A stretch of 64,000 bases of DNA, from the NCBI GenBank assembly GCA_902472315.1, contig CABRNM010000002.1, positions 62,001-126,000 on the forward strand, given 5' to 3'. Below are positions 57,782 to 64,000 of the stretch, one piece after another; the first letter of the stretch is position 1, and each line of letters begins with the position of its first letter. The stretch comes from an uncultured Collinsella sp. (GTDB lineage: Bacteria; Actinomycetota; Coriobacteriia; Coriobacteriales; Coriobacteriaceae). Below the pieces are notes generated by a model that saw only the letters and a list, made by a program, of their open reading frames with translations, searched no databases and was not told the origin of the DNA. Both the position numbers and the translations under genes were made by a program.

Positions 57782-58834
57782 CTAGTGCCTCATAAAGTGG
57801 TATTCGATCATATTGCTGTAGGGGTGACCCGGACCCACAATGCCCTGCGGGAACAGCGGCTGGTGCGGCGTGTCGGGGTACATCTCGGCCTCGAGGGCAA
57901 AGCCGGCGCCCCAACCATAGTTGGCATCGTCCTTGGCGTGCTCGTCGCCCAGCCAGTTGCCGGTGTAGAGCTGCACGCCCGGGGCAGTGGTGTAGTAGTC
58001 CAGCTCGCGGCCGGTCCACATCTCCTCGACGTGCATCGCACGGCGCAGGCTGCGGCCGTACTGATAGCCATCGATGCACAGGCAGTGATCATAGCCACGG
58101 GCCTGCTTGATCTGCGGGTCGTCGGCCTCCATGCCGGGTGCGACGGGGCGCAGCTCGCGAAAGTCAAACGGTGTTCCCTCGACCGGAGCGATTTCGCCGG
58201 TGGGGATATTCTGCTCGTTAATGGGCAGGTAGTGAGCAGCGTTAGCAACAAAGAAGTGCTCGCAGTCCATGCCGGCGTTATGGCCGGCAAGGTTAAAGTA
58301 CGTGTGGTTGGTCATGGACACGTAGGTGGCGCGGTCGCTCTCGCAACCATACTCGATACGGAAGACACCGGTGCGTGTAACGGTAAACACGGCCGTAAAG
58401 GTGCGGTTGCCGGGCAGGCCCAGCTCACCATCCTCAAGCGAGGTGGTCATGCGCACGGCGTTATGGACCTCGTCGAGCTCAACATCCCACACGCGTTTAT
58501 GCAGGCCGTGCTCAAGATCGCTGTGTAGGTTGTTGGCGCCCTCGTTGGCGGGCATATGCCAGTCCGTGCCGTCGATGGTGATCGTGGCGCCCGCGGTGCG
58601 GTTTGCCACGGGGCCGATGGTCGCGCCAAAGCAGGCGGGGTTGTTAAAGTAATCCTCGAGCTTATCGAAGCCCAGCACCACATCGTGCACGTTGCCGGGA
58701 ATGTCGGGCACATCGATACCCAGCACGGTGGCGCCATAGTCCATAATGCGAACGCAGATCTCGGGCCCGTTGAGGGTGTACCGATGAACGGGGGTACCGC
58801 ACGGCGCGGTGCCGAAAAGCTCGGAAGTGATCAT
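57782..58834 (-). CDS. galM: Aldose 1-epimerase
   Basis: The 350-residue enzyme interconverts sugar anomers (galactose or glucose). Family marks: GATVLGIDVPDIPGNVHDVVLGF, IGPVANRTAGATITIDG, NLHSDLEHGLHKRVW, SMTNHTYFNLAGH (catalytic His), and GVQLYTGNWLG, GAGFALEAEMYPDTPHQPLFP (catalytic Glu in LEAEMYPD). ATG 58834 has TAGGAACC; the start at 58894 has no clear site. It faces away from the DeoR gene, which may control it. Confidence 0.94.
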   Translation of the reverse strand: MITSELFGTAPCGTPVHRYTLNGPEICVRIMDYGATVLGIDVPDIPGNVHDVVLGFDKLEDYFNNPACFGATIGPVANRTAGATITIDGTDWHMPANEGANNLHSDLEHGLHKRVWDVELDEVHNAVRMTTSLEDGELGLPGNRTFTAVFTVTRTGVFRIEYGCESDRATYVSMTNHTYFNLAGHNAGMDCEHFFVANAAHYLPINEQNIPTGEIAPVEGTPFDFRELRPVAPGMEADDPQIKQARGYDHCLCIDGYQYGRSLRRAMHVEEMWTGRELDYYTTAPGVQLYTGNWLGDEHAKDDANYGWGAGFALEAEMYPDTPHQPLFPQGIVGPGHPYSNMIEYHFMRH

Positions 58835-59039
58835 TTGGTTCCTAACATCGAGATATTTCGGACAAACTGTAGCGCGAACAGGCGAGATTATCACTACACC
58901 CCACTAAAGCAGGGGGTATTTTTCTCAAAAAAGTGATGATTGGAGCTGTGCGGGCGTTCATTTCTGACGCGCGCGAGTCTGATACAATTTGTTCGTTATT
59001 GTTTGAATTGACGTGAGCGTGGAACAGCGAGGACTCATC

Positions 59040-59804
59040 GTGATTAAAGCGGAGCGACAGGATAAGGTTCGGCAGCTGCTCGAGGAACAGGGAACGGTCT
59101 CGGTCAAGGAGATTTCGGATGCGTTAGGTGTCTCGGATATGACGATCCGCCGTGACCTTGAGGAGCTTGCGAGCCTGGGCGAGATCGAGCGCGTGCACGG
59201 CGGAGCCCGCAGTGCGCAGAGCCGTCCACACGCTATGCTGCGCCATGAGTATTCGCACAGCGAGAAGCGCACGAAACATGCCGAGGAAAAGTTGCAGATT
59301 GCGCGCCGTTCTGTGGAGCTTATCGAGGAAGGCTCGACCATCTTTTTGGGCACGGGCACCACGGTTGAGCAGATGGCCTCGATGCTGCCGGCGTTTCGCC
59401 TGCGCATTGTGACCAATTCGCTTTCGGTGTTTAACCTGCTCGAGGCGCGCGAAGACTGCGAACTGTGCCTGGTGGGCGGCGTGTACCGTCGCCGCACTGC
59501 CGCCTTTGTGGGCCCCACGGCCGAGGACACCTTGCGCGCGCTGGGAATCGACGCAGCCTTTATCGGCGCAAACGGCATTTTGGACGGCGACGTGTCTACG
59601 TCTAACATGGAAGAGGGCCGCATCCAGCAGCTCGCCTTTAGCAAGGCCGACTCGCGCTATCTGATCGCCGATTCCAGCAAGATTGGCAAGCGCGACTTCT
59701 ACACCTTCTGCCGTCTGGACAGCCTGGACGCCGTGGTGTGCGAGCCGGGCATCGCCGCCGAAGATCGTGCCGCCATCGAGGAGCATACGCAGGTCATTTG
59801 CTAG
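59040..59804 (+). CDS. DeoR-family transcriptional regulator
   Basis: The 254-residue protein has a DeoR winged helix (RQDKVRQLLEEQGTVSVKEISDALGVSDMTIRRDLEELASLGEIERVHGGA) and the sugar-phosphate-binding domain (FLGTGTTVEQMASML, VTNSLSVFNLL, VGGVYRRRTAAFVGP). It may respond to a phosphorylated sugar such as tagatose-6-P, as LacR does. GTG 59040 has GCGAGGA; GTG 59013 is an alternative. A promoter-like TACAAT at 58983 and repeats TTGTTCGTTATTGTTTG follow. Confidence 0.9.
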   Translation: MIKAERQDKVRQLLEEQGTVSVKEISDALGVSDMTIRRDLEELASLGEIERVHGGARSAQSRPHAMLRHEYSHSEKRTKHAEEKLQIARRSVELIEEGSTIFLGTGTTVEQMASMLPAFRLRIVTNSLSVFNLLEAREDCELCLVGGVYRRRTAAFVGPTAEDTLRALGIDAAFIGANGILDGDVSTSNMEEGRIQQLAFSKADSRYLIADSSKIGKRDFYTFCRLDSLDAVVCEPGIAAEDRAAIEEHTQVIC

Positions 59805-59923
59805 CTAGCGCTACGGGATTGCCAACGGGCGATGCGGGAGGACTTTTACCTCCTGTCATTGTGGAAACCAGCGCGTCAGCGCTACGCGATATGACGCGCA
59901 AATGAGGACTCCACTATCAAATC

Positions 59924-60061
59924 GTCTCAACCTGTGACATCTAGACGTCCAAAACCGGTCTTAGTGTTACAGATTGAGACAATTCGGTGGGGTCTACCTT
60001 GTTTGTCTCGATCTGTAACGGTTAGGACTTAAAAACTCGGCTACGTGTTACAGATCGAGAC
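59924..60061. repeat. Two tandem hairpins with TGTCTC-ATCTGTAAC arms
   Basis: First hairpin: 59924-59938 against 59966-59980 (13 of 15). Second: GTCTCGATCTGTAAC (60005-60019) against its perfect complement at 60047-60061. The four 15-mer arms are variants of one sequence. They lie between convergent deoR and gntR genes. Confidence 0.75.
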
Positions 60062-60076
60062 AAAAGAAAAAGAACA

Positions 60077-60796
60077 TTAGGACTTGAAAATAAAGTTTTG
60101 ATAAGGGACCCGCCCAGTTAAGACGGTGCGGCAGACAATTGAGATTAGTTTGCCTCCGGAGTCGTAAGCATAATGAGTCAGTTCGATGACCGGAAGTTTT
60201 GCAACACCATAATTACTGGCTTCGGAATCGCTAAGCTGACGTGCTCTATAGCTTTCCCTAACAGATTGGATAGACTTGGACAAGTCGTCCATGATTCTGC
60301 TAAATGCCTGAAAATCTAACTGGTTATTCGGAACGCGCGACTTTGAAATGAAAAACGTATCAGCGCCTATGAAGCTGCCTTCAAGTTCGTAGGTCAATTC
60401 AAGACGCTGAATTTCATCGCGACTTTGACATCCAAATTGTTGGAGCATCATTACGGAAATTGGACGACCTGATGTGAGGCCGCCGAAATGTTTGGTGATG
60501 GCATCCGGATCAACGCCATCGCAATGGCTTGCAAAGTCAAAGTCTAAAAGTGAATTGAGCTCGCTAACGCGTTTCGGTGCAACAAACGATCCCTTACCTT
60601 GGATTCGATAGATACTTCCACGACGCTCCAGCTCACTCATGGCAAGTCGGACGGTTGTTCTGCTTACGGCGTATTCGTCGCAGAGTTCCATTTCTGTTGG
60701 AAGTTTATCGTCTGCTTGATATTCATCGACGATCTGCTTGAGCAGCGCGTCGGTGAGCTGTAAATAGAGTGGCCGTTTTTCGTGTGTATCGAGCAT
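60077..60796 (-). CDS. GntR-family regulator (UTRA-like)
   Basis: The 239-residue protein has the GntR winged helix (LYLQLTDALLKQIVDEYQADDKLPTEMELCDEYAVSRTTVRLAMSELERRG) and a C-terminal UTRA-like domain. Its DNA is less GC-rich and codon use looks different from the surrounding genes, as for the next two genes. ATG 60796 has GAGGCTCT; ATG 60814 is an alternative. It likely controls the divergent PTS module; GGTTATACC at 60818 and ATATTGTTACAACAATAT at 61835 are candidate operators. Confidence 0.85.
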   Translation of the reverse strand: MLDTHEKRPLYLQLTDALLKQIVDEYQADDKLPTEMELCDEYAVSRTTVRLAMSELERRGSIYRIQGKGSFVAPKRVSELNSLLDFDFASHCDGVDPDAITKHFGGLTSGRPISVMMLQQFGCQSRDEIQRLELTYELEGSFIGADTFFISKSRVPNNQLDFQAFSRIMDDLSKSIQSVRESYRARQLSDSEASNYGVAKLPVIELTHYAYDSGGKLISIVCRTVLTGRVPYQNFIFKS

Positions 60797-60817
60797 TAGA
60801 GCCTCAGTTTGCATGTT

Positions 60818-60826
60818 GGTTATACC
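60818..60826. promoter_or_regulatory. GntR-type operator candidate before its gene
   Basis: GGTTATACC is a palindrome matching the HutC-type GT-N-TA-N-AC pattern, just upstream of the GntR gene start. Confidence 0.4.
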
Positions 60827-60868
60827 TGATGGTTGTCTCAGTCGGGATGTAACGTGGGCAAGGTAACC

Positions 60869-61789
60869 TTAACGTATCACAGAGCGGCTCAGCATGACGA
60901 TCTGATGCCTGTATCCACGAAGGGCTTGTCCGAGCGTGAAGATATTCTGGGGCAGGCAAATACCGTTCATGGAGTCCCCGATATGTTGGAGGTCAGCGCC
61001 GGCTGCTTTTGCTGCAAGGCCTATTTTCTTAATGGTCTCGCTGTCGCAGGAGTCTTGACTCGTCCCGTTCGCCGCCATGACGAGAACCTTCTCTTCAATT
61101 GACTTGCCTACGTTGTGGGATCGTACAAAGTCTACGATGGCGCGCAGGTCTGCTTCTTGGAAGCAAGGGACGGTGTAGGGGGCTGGCACGAGAAGGATAT
61201 CGACGCCGAGGTCAACAAACTTGCGCGCAATTTCGAGCGTCATGACAGGTTCCGCAACGCCCGCTCCATGCATTTTTCCGGCTATGACCAGGCCATTGAA
61301 ATGCTCTTTGGAGAGTTTAATCGAATGGGCGATTGCATCGTTGGAGACGCCGGTTCCAGGGTTGCCCGTCAGGCAGATAAAATCAAATCCGAGTTCGTTA
61401 GCCTTTTCTAAGGTCTTGGGAGAGACGCGACGACCCATGGGGATTTCCGTTCGGGATTCAGACATCTCTGCCTCGTTATCAACTGGCTCCAGATTGACGC
61501 CAATGGGCCTTCCGCATGCTCGCTTCACCCAAGTGACCGGGTTTTCATTGAGATCATCTGGAATACCGGCAATAACTGGATCGAACACATCGAGCGCGTT
61601 AAACAGAAGCAGGTCGGCACCTGCGGCACGTTCGATTTCTGCATTAGTAACGCCGCCGAGAAATTGGGAAGAGGGTACGTTTTCCGCCATGATGGTACGT
61701 CCCTCGGAAGCCAGAATTGCCTGTTTTAGATCCATGGGTGACGTGGCGGCAAAATCGGATGCGGACATGTTCAGTAATCGTTTGGGCAT
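60869..61789 (-). CDS. TIM-barrel-like protein of unknown function, PTS-linked
   Basis: The 306-residue product looks like a TIM barrel: repeated strand-helix units such as GADLLLFNALDVFDPVIAG, GFDFICLTGNPGTGVSN, GVDILLVPAPYTVPCF and EEKVLVMAANGTSQDS. It recalls BtpA or PEP-mutase-like barrels and the DUF7916 type found beside PTS genes; I cannot name a substrate. AAGGAAG precedes ATG 61789. It is divergent from the PTS IICB gene and shares the control region 61790-62145. Confidence 0.7.
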   Translation of the reverse strand: MPKRLLNMSASDFAATSPMDLKQAILASEGRTIMAENVPSSQFLGGVTNAEIERAAGADLLLFNALDVFDPVIAGIPDDLNENPVTWVKRACGRPIGVNLEPVDNEAEMSESRTEIPMGRRVSPKTLEKANELGFDFICLTGNPGTGVSNDAIAHSIKLSKEHFNGLVIAGKMHGAGVAEPVMTLEIARKFVDLGVDILLVPAPYTVPCFQEADLRAIVDFVRSHNVGKSIEEKVLVMAANGTSQDSCDSETIKKIGLAAKAAGADLQHIGDSMNGICLPQNIFTLGQALRGYRHQIVMLSRSVIR

Positions 61790-61834
61790 TGTTACTTCCT
61801 TTGACTAGAACGACAGGCTTGTGACATTGTCTCT

Positions 61835-61852
61835 AATATTGTTACAACAATA
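61835..61852. promoter_or_regulatory. Perfect dyad, candidate GntR operator
   Basis: ATATTGTT-AC-AACAATAT is an 18-base inverted repeat in the divergent region, next to the start of the TIM-barrel gene. Confidence 0.6.
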
Positions 61853-61874
61853 TATTCAATATGTTATATCCAAT

Positions 61875-61961
61875 CGGTGAACGGTTGCAAGCTTATTGTA
61901 CTGCTTGGAAAAAATAGTCTTTAGCTGGGAAAACCTTATATTAATCAACTACCGTTCACCG
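61875..61961. promoter_or_regulatory. CGGTGAACGGT inverted pair shared with the 46-kb PTS
   Basis: CGGTGAACGGT at 61875-61885 and ACCGTTCACCG at 61951-61961 are identical to the pair at 46023-46052, but 65 bases apart. Together they lie upstream of the TTGACA box at 61979. Confidence 0.65.
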
Positions 61962-61978
61962 AATAAGTATTTGAATTC

Positions 61979-62007
61979 TTGACATATCGACAAAGCGGAA
62001 AAAGAAT
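61979..62007 (+). promoter_or_regulatory. Possible promoter of the PTS IICB gene
   Basis: Consensus -35 TTGACA at 61979-61984 and a weak -10 (AAGAAT) at 62002, 17 bases apart. Confidence 0.4.
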
Positions 62008-62145
62008 TGGTTATGACAAATCGTGCAAATGATATTACATTTCGCACAAGAACGTATTCACTTACATAAGTGGATACAAACGGGGACGACGACGGTTGAG
62101 TCCGGATAAATCGTTACGTGCCCGGGAATCATGAAAGGATGTGTT

Positions 62146-63840
62146 ATGGACGCTATCGTCAAATTCCTTGAAAAACACCAGCCCCTCTTCGACAAAATCT
62201 CGAGGAACATTTATCTGGTGGCGATCAAGGATGGCTTTCTCTCGAATATGCCAATTGTGCTGTTCTCGAGCCTGTTCCTTCTTCTTTCGACGCTCCCTGC
62301 CTATGTAGGCATCACGCTTCCGCCTGAGGTGCTGGATTTCTTCAATAAAATCTATGCATATACCATGGGACTTCTTGGCATTATGGTGGCCGGCACCACG
62401 GCGAGCTCACTTGCCATGTCGATGAACCGTCGCATGCCTTCGGGTAAATCTCTCAACCCCACTTCGTGCATGGTTTGTGCCATGTGCGGCATGCTCTTGC
62501 TATCGGTGACGAACGATGTTGTCTCGATTGGCGGAGCAGATACATCTGTTTTTGAAACCGGCTATATGGGAACCAAGGGTTTTCTCGCTGCGTTCGTAGC
62601 CGCATTCTTGACCGTTAATATCTATAAGGTGTGCATTAGCCATAATGTGACGATCAAGCTCCCCAAAGAGGTCCCTGGCTCTATTGCGCAGAGTTTTCGC
62701 GATATCTTTGCATTTGGGTTTTCGATCCTTGCGTGCGCTTTTATCGATCTTGCGAGCCGCAAGCTGCTTGCTGTGCCGTTCGCCAATTTGGTATCCGCTC
62801 TCATCTCGCCGCTGTTCTCCGCGGTCGACACCTATCCTGGCATGGCGCTTATCGAAGGCGCGGTCGCACTTTTCCAATTTATGGGTATCCACGGTGCTTC
62901 GGTTGTCATGAGTCCGATCAATGCTGCGCTCTACGGCAATACCGTTACCAATCTTGAGGTTTTCCAAGCAGGTGGACACCCGTCAATTGCTCTCACGCAG
63001 GACTTTACAAGCTTCATCGGCGGTCTGGGCGGTTCTGGCTGCACGTTCATCGTTCCTATTATCCTGATCATGTTTATGCGCTCCAAGCAGCTTAAAGCCA
63101 TGGGCAAGGCATCGATTATCCCGGTGATTTTTGGAGTTAACGAGCCCGTTATCTTCGGTATGCCGATTGTTCTCAATCCCTATATGTTCGTGCCCTTCCT
63201 AGTGGCTCCTATGGTCAACGCCATTATCGGTAAATTTTTCATTGACGTCATTGGAATGAACGCCCCCATGTATACCATGCCGTGGGCGCTTCCCGGCCCA
63301 ATCGGTGCATTCCTCACCACGGGTCTCGATCTGCGTTCTCTCGTATTGATGGCAGTGCTGTTGGTCGTTGACTTTGTGATTTACTATCCGTTCTGCAAGG
63401 CGTATGACCATCAGCTTTGTTTGGAAGAGTCTGCAAAGGAGACTGCAGGAAACTCGGATGCAGATGCTATTGCCGCACAGGAAAATGTCGCAAAAGCTCT
63501 CGAGGCGGTAAAGGACAAGGCGGAGCAGATCCGCGTGCTTGTGCTTTGCCAGGGTGCCGGCACTTCGACTCTCTTGGCAAATGCTCTTCGCGAAGGTGCC
63601 GCTGCTAAGGGTATCGATCTGGTTTCTCAGTCCGGTGCGTACGGAAGCCACTATGAGACGATGGATCAGTACAACGTGATTGTTCTGGCGCCCCAGGCAC
63701 GCATGTACTATGACGCTATGAAGGCCGATACCGATCGCCTTGGAATTAAACTGCTCACCACAAGGGGCAAGGAGTATATCGACCTTACCAACGATCCCGA
63801 AGGTGCAATTGACTGGATCGTTCAGGAGCTGGCCAAATAG
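62146..63840 (+). CDS. PTS lactose/cellobiose-type IICB fusion
   Basis: The 564-residue protein has a IIC part of about 430 residues (KHQPLFDKISRNIYLVAIKDGFLSNMPIVLF, about ten helices, VNEPVIFGMPIVLNPYMFVPF) and a C-terminal IIB domain whose phosphorylated Cys is C468 in RVLVLCQGAGTSTLLA. It needs a IIA from elsewhere, perhaps the one at 18911. ATG 62146 has GAAAGGA; the ATG at 62131 lacks a site. The sugar is unknown. The gene is flanked by its own regulator and a TIM-barrel protein. Confidence 0.9.
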   Translation: MDAIVKFLEKHQPLFDKISRNIYLVAIKDGFLSNMPIVLFSSLFLLLSTLPAYVGITLPPEVLDFFNKIYAYTMGLLGIMVAGTTASSLAMSMNRRMPSGKSLNPTSCMVCAMCGMLLLSVTNDVVSIGGADTSVFETGYMGTKGFLAAFVAAFLTVNIYKVCISHNVTIKLPKEVPGSIAQSFRDIFAFGFSILACAFIDLASRKLLAVPFANLVSALISPLFSAVDTYPGMALIEGAVALFQFMGIHGASVVMSPINAALYGNTVTNLEVFQAGGHPSIALTQDFTSFIGGLGGSGCTFIVPIILIMFMRSKQLKAMGKASIIPVIFGVNEPVIFGMPIVLNPYMFVPFLVAPMVNAIIGKFFIDVIGMNAPMYTMPWALPGPIGAFLTTGLDLRSLVLMAVLLVVDFVIYYPFCKAYDHQLCLEESAKETAGNSDADAIAAQENVAKALEAVKDKAEQIRVLVLCQGAGTSTLLANALREGAAAKGIDLVSQSGAYGSHYETMDQYNVIVLAPQARMYYDAMKADTDRLGIKLLTTRGKEYIDLTNDPEGAIDWIVQELAK

Positions 63841-63876
63841 TGGATGCACTCCGTCGTTGATTCGTCGGTGTATAGT

Positions 63877-63916
63877 ACGGTCCCGCAGCTTATTGAGCTG
63901 CGGGGCCGTATTTCGT
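63877..63916 (+). terminator. Rho-independent terminator after PTS IICB
   Basis: TACGGTCCCGCAGCT pairs with AGCTGCGGGGCCGTA around TATTG, with one small bulge, then TTT. The last 84 bases of the window show no gene that I can support. Confidence 0.85.
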
Positions 63917-64000
63917 TGAGTATCTAATTGAGACAATGAGCGCAACCGTCGTGAGATCGCATTGGCGCTCTTCGAGTCACCGACAAGCTGCCTTCCATCT

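Noticed and set aside
1..64000. CRISPR arrays, prophage or transposase genes
   Set aside because: No regularly spaced direct repeats, Cas motifs, integrase or transposase motifs were seen.
63936..64000. Possible gene start at ATG 63938
   Set aside because: No ribosome binding site is visible and only about 20 codons are in the window.

Overview
The window looks like a chromosomal segment from a GC-rich, anaerobic, sugar-fermenting actinobacterium of the Coriobacteriia, most like Collinsella. This is inferred from several signs. There are many PTS operons and few ABC importers. TopA is an unusual archaeal-like form. HypA/HypB sit beside Tat genes. Short GGGGAC-type intergenic repeats and very long perfect palindromes are frequent. 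No rRNA, CRISPR array, prophage or transposase gene was seen. One tRNA gene (Thr, anticodon CGU) was found.

Bases 1-13262 are mainly housekeeping: a DUF2207-like membrane protein cut by the window edge, a GNAT acetyltransferase, purH, an unknown gene, a two-component system of the intramembrane-sensing (BceS-like) type without its usual transporter, a complete hipBA toxin-antitoxin pair with two clear operators, uspA, uppP (TTG start) and a UvrD/PcrA helicase. Bases 13543-20438 are a sugar block: manA, a GntR regulator, a GH1 phospho-beta-glucosidase, a three-gene cellobiose-type PTS (IIC, IIB, IIA) and a ROK sugar kinase.

Bases 20605-45845 carry ppaC, nhaA, an aspartate aminotransferase, a STAS protein, tatA/tatC, hypA/hypB, topA, a zinc-ribbon membrane protein, tmk-holB-ricT, comF, an orphan PD-(D/E)xK-like protein, a solute-binding lipoprotein with a long unexplained leader, hpf, degV, a beta-hydroxyacid dehydrogenase with a His/Cys-rich tail, a HEAT-like protein, an isocitrate dehydrogenase-type enzyme and a membrane-anchored SurA-like protein.

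Bases 46476-59804 form an amino-sugar catabolic island. It has a mannose-family PTS (IIA, YajC, IIB, IIC, IID), a GntR/UTRA regulator, an AgaS-type isomerase/deaminase, a NagA/AgaA deacetylase, a LacX-like epimerase, a LacC-like kinase, a YhcH-family protein, an orphan IIB whose phosphorylated His is replaced by Tyr, GalM and a DeoR regulator. The enzymes fit N-acetylgalactosamine to tagatose-1,6-bisphosphate; the aldolase is not in the window. A remnant of a second nagA lies between the kinase and the YhcH gene. Bases 60077-63840 hold a second module: a GntR regulator, a TIM-barrel-like protein of unknown function and a fused PTS IICB.

The most unusual non-coding signals are three. First, an 11-bp direct-repeat motif (CGGT-N3-CGGT) is shared by the promoters of the two PTS modules. 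Second, DasR/NagR-like operators lie in front of the mannose-family PTS and agaS. Third, large intergenic palindromes with perfect arms of 25-32 bp occur at 13.3, 37.6 and 57.6 kb, with a tandem hairpin pair at 60.0 kb.
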